Assembly (NCBI RefSeq): GCF_013466985.1
Contig: NZ_CP059164.1
Coordinates: 62,001-126,000 of the forward strand
Length of the DNA: 64,000 nt
Direction of reading: 5' to 3'
From: Nocardioides ungokensis
Lineage (GTDB): Bacteria; Actinomycetota; Actinomycetes; Propionibacteriales; Nocardioidaceae
The notes under the pieces were generated by a model. It saw only the letters and a list, made by a program, of their open reading frames with translations. It had not been told where the DNA came from and did no database searches. This document shows positions 7,974-16,726 of the stretch, one piece after another. Within the stretch, counting starts at the first letter, position 1. Each line of letters starts with the position of its first letter. The position numbers and the translations under genes are program-made.

Positions 7974-10526
7974 ATGGCAGAGGTTCCCGCCACCGCACGA
8001 GTGGTCGTCATCGGCGCCGGCATCGTCGGCAACAGCCTGGTCCACCACCTGGCCCGGCTGGGGTGGCGCGACATCGTCCAGATCGACAAGGGAGCGCTGC
8101 CCAACCCGGGCGGCTCGACCGGTCACGCGTCCAACTTCATCTTCCCGGTCGACCACTCGCGGGAGATCACCGACCTCACGCTGGACTCGGTGCGGCAGTA
8201 CCGGGAGATGGGCGTCTTCACGCAGTCCGGGGGCTTCGAGCTGGCGCGCACGCCGGAGCGGATGGAGGAGCTGCGGCGGCGGATGTCGAGCGCGAAGGCG
8301 TGGGGGATCGAGTCCGAGCTGGTCTCGCCCGACGTCGTCAAGGAGAAGGTGCCCTTCATCGAGACCGACCAGTTCATCGGCGCCTTCTGGACGCCGAGCG
8401 TGGGCGTCGTCGACTCGCTGCGCGCCGGCACGATCATGCGCGAGCAGGCGCTCGCGGCCGGTGCGCTGACGGTCGTGCCGACCGTCGAGGTGGTCGGCCT
8501 CGACACCGAGGAGGGGGCGGACGGCCGGCGGCGCATCACGCGGGTTCGGACCAGCGGTGGCGACATCGAGGCCGAGCACGTGGTCATCGCGTGCGGCGTG
8601 TGGAGCCCGAAGATCGGCGACATGGCCGGTATCAGCATCCCGCTCACGCCCGCGGTGCACCAGATGATCAGCGTCGGCCCCTGCCCGCAGCTCGCCGAGC
8701 GCGAGGGCGAGATCTCCTTCCCGATCATCCGGGACATGGACACCTTCTGCTACGAGCGCCAGCACGGCGCCGACATGGAGGTCGGCTCCTACGCCCACCG
8801 GGCGATCCTGCACGAGCCGGAGGACATCCCCTCGATCGAGCAGGCGAAGCTGTCGCCGACCGAGATGCCGTTCACCTCCGACGACTTCGACCCCCAGCTC
8901 GAGCAGGCCTACGAGCTGATGCCCGAGCTGCTCGGCGCCGAGGGCGCGGAGATGCGTTACGCCATCAACGGCCTGCTCTCGCTGACCTGCGACGGCAACC
9001 CGATCCTCGGCGAGAGCCTGGTCAGCGGGCTGTGGACGGCGGCGGCCGTCTGGATCAAGGAGGGCCCGGGCGTCGGCCGCGCCGTCGCCGAGTGGATGAC
9101 CCACGGCCACTCCGAGATCGACGTGTCGGCCAGCGACATCGCCCGCTTCCACCCCCACCAGATGCGCCGCGAGCACACCCGGCTGCGCACGACCGAGGCG
9201 TTCATCAAGACCTACGGGATCATCCACCCCGCCGAGCAGTACGAGTCCGACCGCGATCAGCGGCTCGCCCCGATGCACGAGTCGGAGAAGAAGCTCGGCG
9301 CGTTCTTCTACGAGACCGCCGGCTGGGAGCGCCCGCACTGGTACGAGTCGAACGCCGGCCTGCTCGAGGTGTACGGCGACGCCGTGATGCCGCGTGAGCA
9401 CGAGTGGGACGCGCGCTGGTGGAGCCCGATCATCAACGCCGAGCACCTGCGGATGCGTGAGGCGGCCGGCGTCATCGACCTCACGGCGTTCTGCGTGTTC
9501 GACATCGTCGGGCCGGCGGCCCTCGAGGCGGTGCAGCGCACCTGCGTGGCCCAGTGCGACGTGGCGGTCGGCAAGGTGGTCTACACCCCGGTCCTCGACC
9601 CCAAGGGCGGCTTCCGCTCGGACCTGACCGTGATGCGGCTCGGCGAGCAGCACTTCCGGGTGGTCACCGGCGGCGCGCACGGGATGGCCGACCGGAAGTG
9701 GTTCGGTGACCAGCTCGCGCAGGTGACGGGCGGGGACCCGGCCACCACGCTGACCGACCTCACCTCGGAGGTCTCGACCATCGGCCTGTGGGGTCCGCGG
9801 GCGCGCGACATCCTCGCGTCCCTGACCTCCGACGACGTCTCCGACACCGGCTTCGGCTTCCTCACCTGCCGCGAGATCACGGTGGGCGGCGTGACGGTCC
9901 TGGCCTCGCGGATCTCCTACGTCGGCGAGCTCGGCTGGGAGCTCTACGTGCCGTTCGGATCGGCCGCGGAGCTGTGGGACAAGCTGCTCGACGCGGGGGC
10001 GCCGCACGGCGCGGTCCCGGTCGGCATCGGCGTCTACGGCACCACCGGCCGGATCGAGAAGGGCTACCGCGCCTTCGGCTACGAGCTCGACGGGGAGCGC
10101 ACCATCGTCGAGGCCGGCATGCAGCGGCCGAAGGTCAAGGCGGCGGACTTCGTCGGGCGCGAGGCCTACCTGCGCCAACGTGCCCTGCTCGATTCCGGGG
10201 AGGCTCCGGCCGCCGTGCTGTGCACGATGACCGTCGACGACCACACCTCCGCCAGCGGGGTGAAGCGCTACATGCTCGGTGGCGAGCCGATCCTCACCCG
10301 CGACGGCGGCACCCTCACCGACGGCCACGGCCACCACCCCTACGTGACCAGCGCCGGGTCCGCCCCGTCGTTGGGCAAGCACCTGCTGATGGCCTACCTG
10401 CCGCCCGAGGAGGCCGTGCTCGGCAACCAGCTCGCGGTGTCGTACATGGAGGAGCTCTACCCGGTGACCGTCGCATCGGTCGACGCCACCGGTCTGCTCG
10501 ACCCGACCAACGAACGGATTCGCTGA
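7974..10526 (+). CDS. Dimethylglycine/sarcosine dehydrogenase-type FAD and folate-binding enzyme
   Basis: An 850-residue two-part enzyme. The N-terminal DAO-type flavin domain starts VVVIGAGIVGN. His51 in GGSTGHASNF aligns with the histidine that carries covalent FAD in dimethylglycine oxidases. The C-terminal ~400 residues form a GcvT/aminomethyltransferase-like folate domain with a typical RIEKGYRAFGYEL segment. It should demethylate an N-methylglycine and pass formaldehyde to tetrahydrofolate. The adjacent etfB-etfA genes indicate a dehydrogenase using ETF rather than an oxidase. The start at 7974 follows GGAGAGG; an in-frame codon at 7890 would place the operator inside the gene. Dimethylglycine versus sarcosine cannot be decided here. 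Confidence 0.82.
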   Translation: MAEVPATARVVVIGAGIVGNSLVHHLARLGWRDIVQIDKGALPNPGGSTGHASNFIFPVDHSREITDLTLDSVRQYREMGVFTQSGGFELARTPERMEELRRRMSSAKAWGIESELVSPDVVKEKVPFIETDQFIGAFWTPSVGVVDSLRAGTIMREQALAAGALTVVPTVEVVGLDTEEGADGRRRITRVRTSGGDIEAEHVVIACGVWSPKIGDMAGISIPLTPAVHQMISVGPCPQLAEREGEISFPIIRDMDTFCYERQHGADMEVGSYAHRAILHEPEDIPSIEQAKLSPTEMPFTSDDFDPQLEQAYELMPELLGAEGAEMRYAINGLLSLTCDGNPILGESLVSGLWTAAAVWIKEGPGVGRAVAEWMTHGHSEIDVSASDIARFHPHQMRREHTRLRTTEAFIKTYGIIHPAEQYESDRDQRLAPMHESEKKLGAFFYETAGWERPHWYESNAGLLEVYGDAVMPREHEWDARWWSPIINAEHLRMREAAGVIDLTAFCVFDIVGPAALEAVQRTCVAQCDVAVGKVVYTPVLDPKGGFRSDLTVMRLGEQHFRVVTGGAHGMADRKWFGDQLAQVTGGDPATTLTDLTSEVSTIGLWGPRARDILASLTSDDVSDTGFGFLTCREITVGGVTVLASRISYVGELGWELYVPFGSAAELWDKLLDAGAPHGAVPVGIGVYGTTGRIEKGYRAFGYELDGERTIVEAGMQRPKVKAADFVGREAYLRQRALLDSGEAPAAVLCTMTVDDHTSASGVKRYMLGGEPILTRDGGTLTDGHGHHPYVTSAGSAPSLGKHLLMAYLPPEEAVLGNQLAVSYMEELYPVTVASVDATGLLDPTNERIR

Positions 10527-10527
10527 C

Positions 10528-11313
10528 ATGACCGATGTACTGGTCTGCATCAAGCGGGTGGTCGACTCCACCGGCGAGGTCGTCCTCACCGACGACGGCC
10601 AGGCGGTCGACGGCCGGTACGCCGGCTTCACGACGAGCAACCACGAGGAGTGCGCCGTCGAGCTGGCCGTGCAGGTTGCCGGCGCCACCGGAGGCCAGGC
10701 CTCCGTGCTGACGCTGGGCGACGCCGACGCCGTCGAGCAGCTGCGGTCCGCGCTGGCCGTGGGCTGCACCGCCGCGACGCACGTCGAGGCCGACCCGGCC
10801 CGCTTCGGCCCGGCCGACGTGGCGCGCGAGATCGCCGCGGTGGTGCGCGACCACGAGGCCGCCGGGCACCCGCACGACCTGGTCCTGCTCGGCAACGACG
10901 CCGCCGACAGCGGAGACTTCCAGGTCGGCATCCGGCTGGCCTACGAGCTCGGGTGGCCGGTGGTCAACGGGGTCGCGACCGTCCGGGTCGAGGACGCCCC
11001 GGACGGGCAGAGTGTCGTCGCGAGCGGGGACGGCCCGGAGGGGCACGAGACCTACCGGGTCCCGTTGCCCGCGGTCGTGACCGTGCTGGAGGGCGGGGTC
11101 GAGCCCCGCTACCCGACCGTGCCGGGCCGGATGAAGGCCAAGAAGGTGGCGATCGAGCAGCGCACACCGACCGCGGAGCCGATCGGCCCGAAGCGGGTGC
11201 GCCTGCTGCTGCCCCCGCCGGCGCCCAGCAACGTGCAGGTCCTCGGCAAGGGGGCCGACGCGGCGCCCGCCGTGGTCGACCTGCTCGAGCAGCTGGGGGT
11301 GCTGGCCCGATGA
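10528..11313 (+). CDS. etfB: Electron transfer flavoprotein subunit beta
   Basis: A 261-residue ETF beta/FixA protein. The start VCIKRVVDSTGEV and the YAGFTTSNHEECAVELAVQ segment are typical of the family. The C-terminal MKAKKVAIEQ stretch corresponds to the recognition loop that docks partner dehydrogenases. With EtfA it collects electrons from the flavoenzyme encoded immediately upstream (one-base gap). Its stop overlaps the etfA start (ATGA). Co-transcription with one dehydrogenase suggests a dedicated ETF for methylglycine oxidation, feeding the quinone pool through an ETF:quinone oxidoreductase not seen in this window. Confidence 0.88.
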   Translation: MTDVLVCIKRVVDSTGEVVLTDDGQAVDGRYAGFTTSNHEECAVELAVQVAGATGGQASVLTLGDADAVEQLRSALAVGCTAATHVEADPARFGPADVAREIAAVVRDHEAAGHPHDLVLLGNDAADSGDFQVGIRLAYELGWPVVNGVATVRVEDAPDGQSVVASGDGPEGHETYRVPLPAVVTVLEGGVEPRYPTVPGRMKAKKVAIEQRTPTAEPIGPKRVRLLLPPPAPSNVQVLGKGADAAPAVVDLLEQLGVLAR

Positions 11314-12290
11314 TCCTGGTCCTGGTCGAGACCGACGCGTCCGGAGCGGTGGAGGTGTCCCGCGAGGCCCTGACCTTCGCCCGCGACCTCTCCTCCGCTG
11401 GGGGCGGCGTCCCCGTCGACGCAGTCGTGGTCGGCCCGGTGCCCCCGGGGCTGCGGGAGCAGCTCGAGGCGTACGCCGTCCGCACCGTGCACAAGGCCGA
11501 CGGCGAGGGCTTCGCCGCGTTCTCGGGTGCCGCCTGGGCCGCCGCCGTCCAGGCCGCGCGTGAGGCGGCCGGCTCCGTCGTGGTGACGGCGGCCGGAACT
11601 CCCCGCGGCAACGAGGTGCTCGCGCACGTCGCGGCCCGCCTCGGGGTGGCGATGGCGGCCAACGTGCTGTCCTTCGGCGGGCTCTCGCCGTTCGTGGTCA
11701 CCCGGCAGGTCGTCGGCGGCGCCGCGCTGGAGGAGATGCGGCTCGACGAGCGGCCCGCGGTCTTCACCGTCGCCGGGCACGCGGTCGAGGCGTCACCGGC
11801 GCCCTCGCCGGGCCCCGCGGACGTCGTCGAGTGCCGGCCGATGTTGTCGGAGGCCGACCTGGTCGCCCGTGTGGTCTCCACCGACGAACCGGAGCCGGAC
11901 CTGTCGGGCAGCCTGAAGTCGGCCCGGGTCGTCGTCGGCGCCGGCCGTGGCGCCGGCAGCGCGGACGGCTTCGCGGACCTGCTGGAGCTCACCGACCTGC
12001 TCGGCGCCTCGCTCGGCGTCTCGCGCGTGGTCACCTCACTGGGCTGGCGCCCCCACCACGAACAGGTCGGCCAGACCGGCAGCCGGATCTCGCCCGACCT
12101 CTACATCCCCTGCGGGATCAGCGGTGCCATCCAGCACTGGGCCGGCTGCGCGACCGCGAAGAACATCCTGGCCATCAACACCGACCCCGACGCCCCGATG
12201 GTCACCAAGGCGACCCACGCCGTGATCGGGGACCTGCACGAGGTCGTGCCGGCGATCAACGCGGAGATCAGGCGGCGCCGCGGCGCGTGA
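11310..12290 (+). CDS. etfA: Electron transfer flavoprotein subunit alpha
   Basis: A 326-residue ETF alpha. The C-terminal FAD-binding domain is clear: VVGAGRGAGS, then VGQTGSRISPDLYIPCGISG and ISGAIQHWAG, then INTDPDAPM. It forms a heterodimer with EtfB, overlapping it by four bases. This is the last gene of the dimethylglycine operon. The 159 bp to the next gene contain no recognisable promoter or strong hairpin. Confidence 0.9.
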   Translation: MILVLVETDASGAVEVSREALTFARDLSSAGGGVPVDAVVVGPVPPGLREQLEAYAVRTVHKADGEGFAAFSGAAWAAAVQAAREAAGSVVVTAAGTPRGNEVLAHVAARLGVAMAANVLSFGGLSPFVVTRQVVGGAALEEMRLDERPAVFTVAGHAVEASPAPSPGPADVVECRPMLSEADLVARVVSTDEPEPDLSGSLKSARVVVGAGRGAGSADGFADLLELTDLLGASLGVSRVVTSLGWRPHHEQVGQTGSRISPDLYIPCGISGAIQHWAGCATAKNILAINTDPDAPMVTKATHAVIGDLHEVVPAINAEIRRRRGA

Positions 12291-12449
12291 TCCCGGCCCG
12301 CCGCACCGGGTCGGAGCGGGTGGGGTTCCGCATTCCCGCCCGAAGCCGGGCGTCGCCGTGCGACGATGCGCCGGCCAATGCTCGGGCTTGGCTCCGCGCA
12401 GGCCTTCGGGGTGGGGACGGGGTGAGCCCACGGATCGAAGGACGACGTG

Positions 12450-14357
12450 ATGCTGCGTGTACGCCGCGGGGTGGCAGGTGCTGCCCGGACCAGGAAAACG
12501 CTGGTCGGACAGCTGGTGACCGGGACCCTGCTCGCCGGGGCCCTGGTGGCCGGCTGGACGCCGGCACCCGCCCAGGCCGCCGACTCAGCCACCACCTTCG
12601 TGACCATGGTCGGGGAGAGCGGCGAGTACATCAGCGGCGGCCAGGCCGACCTCTGGCGGCCCGGTGCCGGCGAGGTCAGCCTGAGCGGTTCGGTCGACGA
12701 CCAGGTGCAGGTCAACGTCGCCGGCGGGCCCTCGGGTGACGACTTCACCTTCACCTTCGGTGCGGCCGGTCAGGACAGCCTCGTCCCCGGTGACTACGAG
12801 CGCGCCGACGGCGCCACCGGGCACCCGGTCCTGGGCATCTTCGGCAGCGGCCGCGGCTGCACCAGCACGGGGCGGTTCACGGTCCTCGACATCGACCCCG
12901 CGCTGACGCGGCTCTGGCTCGTCTACGAGATGCACTGCGGCAACGGCTCGCCGGCCGCGTTCGGCGAGGTGCGCATCAACGAGCCCGGCGGGGACTCCGA
13001 CCTGCTGGTCGCGCCCGACCACGTCGCCTGGCCGGCCGGCTACCCCCACGTCGCGGGGCGCAACGTCCCGGTCCGCCTGGTCAACACCGGAGCCGCGCCG
13101 CTCACGGTCGCCGGTGCGGCGATCACCGACGGTGCCGCCGACTTCTCCGTGAAGAGCAGCACCTGCGGCACGCTCGCGGTCGGCGCCTCCTGCCAGGTCA
13201 ACGTCGGCTTCACCGCGTCGAGCAGCGGAGCACGCTCGGGCACCCTGACGATCCAGGACTCCAGCGCCGCTGGCCGCCACACGGTCGCCCTGAGCGGTGC
13301 CGGCATCCCGGGCAACACGGCGTGGCGGATGCGCAGCGACCGCGGCGATTACATCGGCGGCGGCGAGGACTGGTCCTACACGCCGCAGGACACCCGGATC
13401 CTTGCCTCGGGGGACCAGTCGCGGATCCAGGCGAGCACCGAGGACGGATCGTGGACGGCCGACTTCGAGGCCGACTCCGGACGCACGCTCACACCGGGCA
13501 CGACGTTCACCGGCGCGACGCGCTTCCCGTTCAACGACGCGACGACGCCCGGGATGGACGTCGGCGGGTCGGGGCGTGGCTGCAACGAGATCAAGGGCAG
13601 CTTCACGGTGCACGAGGCGTCGTACGACGACACCGGCGCTCTCGAGAAGCTGTCGGTCTCCTTCGTCCAGCACTGTGAGGGCGCCACCCCTGCGCTGTAC
13701 GGCTCGATCACCTGGCACGCCGACCAGCCCGGGGCCCCGCTCCCGCCGCGGGTGAGCGTCCGTACCGACCGGGCCAGCTACGACTACGGCAGCCGGGCGG
13801 TCGTGACCGCGAAGGTCTCGGCCGACTCGCCGGTGCGGACCCTGTCGGTATACGCGACGTCGCCCGGGGGCGTGAGGAAGCTGGTGACGACGGGCACCGT
13901 GGACGGCGACGGCCTCCTCGTCGTGCGGGTCCCCGTGGTGCAGCAGACCACGTTCACGGTCGCACTCGACGGGCAGGGGCAGGTGCCGAGCACCTCGGCC
14001 ACGCGCTCGGTGTCGGTGCACGCGAAGGTGACGCCGACGATGCAGCGCTACCGGAGCAGGTCCGGCCGCTACTACGTCTACGGCCTCTCCCAGGACGCCT
14101 TCATCCAGGGCAAGGTCAGCCCCGACCACGCCGGGGACTGCCTGTACTTCCGCGCGGAGTTCCTGGTGGCCGGCTCGTGGCAGTACCCCGCCACCACCAA
14201 GTGCGTGCACCTGTCGTCGGCGAGCACCGCGCGGGCCTACCTCGCCGGGAACGCCAACTACCGGGGCATCCCGATCCGGATGCGCGCGGAGTGGCGCGGC
14301 GACAAGCGGAACCTCGCCGAGAACAGCGCCTGGCGGTACCTGAAGTTCGTGGGCTGA
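12450..14357 (+). CDS. Secreted protein with duplicated Cys-pair beta domain and an ASH-like (choice-of-anchor D) domain
   Basis: A 635-residue exported protein with a Sec signal peptide ending APAQAAD (about residue 45). I see three parts. Residues ~48-185 and ~292-435 are copies of one domain, each with a GSGRGC motif (Cys137, Cys378) and a later HC (MHCGNG, QHCEGA). Between them, ~190-290, is an ASH/HYDIN-type beta sandwich (RLVNTGAAPLTVAGA). The C-terminal 200 residues look like a further beta-sandwich. Function unknown; a cell-surface or extracellular binding role is plausible. GTG at 12447 is an alternative start; ATG at 12450 has better spacing to AAGGA. Confidence 0.7.
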   Translation: MLRVRRGVAGAARTRKTLVGQLVTGTLLAGALVAGWTPAPAQAADSATTFVTMVGESGEYISGGQADLWRPGAGEVSLSGSVDDQVQVNVAGGPSGDDFTFTFGAAGQDSLVPGDYERADGATGHPVLGIFGSGRGCTSTGRFTVLDIDPALTRLWLVYEMHCGNGSPAAFGEVRINEPGGDSDLLVAPDHVAWPAGYPHVAGRNVPVRLVNTGAAPLTVAGAAITDGAADFSVKSSTCGTLAVGASCQVNVGFTASSSGARSGTLTIQDSSAAGRHTVALSGAGIPGNTAWRMRSDRGDYIGGGEDWSYTPQDTRILASGDQSRIQASTEDGSWTADFEADSGRTLTPGTTFTGATRFPFNDATTPGMDVGGSGRGCNEIKGSFTVHEASYDDTGALEKLSVSFVQHCEGATPALYGSITWHADQPGAPLPPRVSVRTDRASYDYGSRAVVTAKVSADSPVRTLSVYATSPGGVRKLVTTGTVDGDGLLVVRVPVVQQTTFTVALDGQGQVPSTSATRSVSVHAKVTPTMQRYRSRSGRYYVYGLSQDAFIQGKVSPDHAGDCLYFRAEFLVAGSWQYPATTKCVHLSSASTARAYLAGNANYRGIPIRMRAEWRGDKRNLAENSAWRYLKFVG

Positions 14358-14367
14358 GGAGGGCCGG

Positions 14368-14421
14368 CCCGGCACCCGGCGTCGGGCGTGAGCGCAACGA
14401 TCCGGCGTGGTGGGTGCCGGG
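14368..14421. terminator. GC-rich hairpin after the secreted-protein gene
   Basis: CCCGGCACCC (14368-14377) pairs exactly with GGGTGCCGGG (14412-14421), with further pairing outward through GGCCGG. No T-tract follows. Position directly after the stop codon fits termination. Confidence 0.4.
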
Positions 14422-14465
14422 GTTGCCCGGCCGTCCTACCCTGAGACGCACGGGGAGGGAGGGCC

Positions 14466-15715
14466 ATGCGCGGAAGGCGTGCACTGGTGGCGTTCACGCT
14501 GCCGACGGTGCTGGTGCTGACGGCTGCCTGCGGCGGGTCCAACGCGCAGCAGGCGAACGACCCCACGACCTCGCCCGGCTCCACGTCGACGAGCCCCGGG
14601 TCGACATCGCGGACGTCGGCCACGCCCGACCCCGGGAGCAGCGCCACCCCGGTCGCCGACCCGCAGCACGCCGTCGACCCGCCGGGGCCGCGCAAGGGCG
14701 CCCTGGGGCTGGCCGACGTGCTGGTCTACAACGGCGACTCGCTGAGCCCGTCCACCGTCGCCGCGATCCGCGGGCTCAAGGGCGTGCAGAGCGTGGAGAC
14801 CCTCTCGCTGGCCCAGGTGCCGATCGAGAACAAGGTCATCACGGTGGCCGCGGTCGACCCCTCGACGTACCGCAACTTCACCCCCGCCGCGAGCGCCGAG
14901 ACCCAGGCGGTCTGGGACCGGGTCGCCGGCGGCGAGCTCGCGATCCGGCCGGAGCTGAAGAAGAAGCTCCCGCTGGACAGCCACGGCTACCTGCGGCTGG
15001 GCAGCGAGAAGGACGCGACGGCGGTGCACATCGGGGCCTTCGCCCCCAGGTCGAGGGAGCCATCGACGCCGTCGTCAACGAGTCGTGGATCCCGACCCTG
15101 CACATGCAGCGCGACAACGCGCTGCTCGTCACCACCGGGCAGACCGCGCCGGAGTCGCTGCGCAAGCCCATCGAGAAGCTCGCCGGGCACGACGCGTCCG
15201 TCCAGATGCTCGACGCGGTCGCCCGCTACGGCCTCGACCCCGACGTCCAGCAGACGGCGTTCGTGGTCGGCACCATCGCCGATGCCGTGGGCACCTTCCG
15301 CTACTCGGTGCTCGGCGGCGGCCGGATCGCCCCGGACCCGGCGTGGGTGGCCGCCCACATCACCACGCAGAGCGTGCCGATCCTCGGCAACGTCACCTGC
15401 AACAAGCTGATCTTCCCCCAGCTCACGGCGGCCCTGAACGAGGTCCAGTCGCGCGGGCTGGCGGACAAGATCCACCCCAGCGAGTACGCCGGCTGCTACT
15501 ACCCGCGCTTCATCGCCGGCACCACCTCGCTGTCCAACCACTCCTTCGGCCTGGCGCTCGACCTCAACGTGCCCGGCAACCAGCGGGGCACCGTCGGCGA
15601 GATGGACCGGACGGTCGTGTCGATCTTCAAGAAGTGGGGCTTCGCCTGGGGCGGCGACTGGCACTACACCGACCCGATGCACTTCGAGATGAACGCGCTG
15701 GTCAACCCTCGCTGA
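14466..15715 (+). pseudogene. M15-family (VanY/DdpX-like) peptidase lipoprotein, frameshifted
   Basis: The first ~190 codons carry a lipoprotein signal (VLVLTAACGG) and a Ser/Thr/Pro linker. The rest, in another frame, carries the zinc site of M15 D-Ala-D-Ala carboxypeptidases: SNHSFGLALDLN and GDWHYTDPMHFE. The frames meet at the C-run 15043-15047: adding one C restores GAFAPQVEGAIDAVV and a single ~416-residue protein. A one-base deletion, probably a sequence error, is the simplest reading. If intact it would trim peptidoglycan stem peptides outside the cell. A GGAGGGAGGG ribosome binding site precedes the ATG. Confidence 0.75.
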
Positions 15716-15735
15716 CCCCCGGCTACCGTGCCCTC

Positions 15736-16716
15736 ATGCGCGCAGTCCAGGTCATCACGCCCACCGGTCCCGCCGCCCTCGAGGTCCGCGACGTCGAGGA
15801 GCCCACCCCGGGCCCGGACGACGTGCTCGTGGAGGTGCGCCGGGTGGGCATCTCCTTCCCGGACCTGCTGCTCAGCAAGGGGGAGTACCAGCTCAAGCCC
15901 GAGCCGCCCTTCACCCTCGGCGTCGACTTCGCCGGCACCGTGTTGCGCCCGGCGGAGTCCGGGGCAGGCGGCTTCGAGACCGGTCAGCGGGTGGCCGGGG
16001 TGGGGGCCTACGGCGGCGCGGCCGAGCGGGTGGCCACGCCTGCGATGTTCACCTTCGCCCTCCCCGACGCGCTGTCCTTCGACGAGGGTGCCGCGCTCCC
16101 CATGAACTACCTGACCGCGCAGTTCGCGCTCGCCGAGCGCGGTGGGCTGCGCGCCGGTGAGACCGTGCTGGTGCACGGGGCGGCCGGTGGCGTCGGCACC
16201 GCGACCATCCAGGTCGCCAAGGGGTACGGCGCCCGCACGATCGCCGTCGTGAGCTCCGACGAGAAGGCGGCCGTGGCGAAGCGCGCCGGCGCCGACGAGA
16301 CCGTGCTGGTCGACGGCTTCAGGGACGCGGCGCTCGCCCTGACCGAGGGGCGCGGCGTGGACGTCGTGGTGGACGTCGTCGGTGGCGACCTCTTCACCGA
16401 CTCGCTCCGCGTGCTGGCCCCGCAGGGCCGGCTGCTCGTGGTCGGCTTCGCCGCCGGGCAGGGCATCCCCCAGGTCAAGGTCAACCGGCTGCTGCTCAAC
16501 AACGTCGACGTGCGCGGCGTCGGCTGGGGCGCCTACGCGATGACCCGGCCCGGCTACATGCAGGAGCAGTGGGCTGCGCTGGTGCCGATGATGGAGAGCG
16601 GAGTGGTCCGCCCGCCGATCGGCGCGACGTACGACCTCGAGGACTTCGGACGCGCCCTGAGCGACATGGAGGCGCGCCGCACGCTGGGCAAGTCGGTCGT
16701 CCGCGTCGCCGGGTAG
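15736..16716 (+). CDS. Zinc-type alcohol dehydrogenase-like NADPH:quinone oxidoreductase
   Basis: A 326-residue MDR-superfamily enzyme of the QOR class. The N-terminal GroES-like domain lacks the zinc-binding cysteines. The nucleotide-binding motif is VLVHGAAGGVGTATIQVAK near residue 140. The VDVVVDVVGGDLF and GRLLVVGFAAG segments are typical. It probably reduces quinones or enones with NADPH; the true substrate is unknown. A TACCGT box six bases before the ATG, with no ribosome binding site, suggests a leaderless transcript. Confidence 0.82.
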   Translation: MRAVQVITPTGPAALEVRDVEEPTPGPDDVLVEVRRVGISFPDLLLSKGEYQLKPEPPFTLGVDFAGTVLRPAESGAGGFETGQRVAGVGAYGGAAERVATPAMFTFALPDALSFDEGAALPMNYLTAQFALAERGGLRAGETVLVHGAAGGVGTATIQVAKGYGARTIAVVSSDEKAAVAKRAGADETVLVDGFRDAALALTEGRGVDVVVDVVGGDLFTDSLRVLAPQGRLLVVGFAAGQGIPQVKVNRLLLNNVDVRGVGWGAYAMTRPGYMQEQWAALVPMMESGVVRPPIGATYDLEDFGRALSDMEARRTLGKSVVRVAG

Positions 16717-16726
16717 CCTCTGCCCG

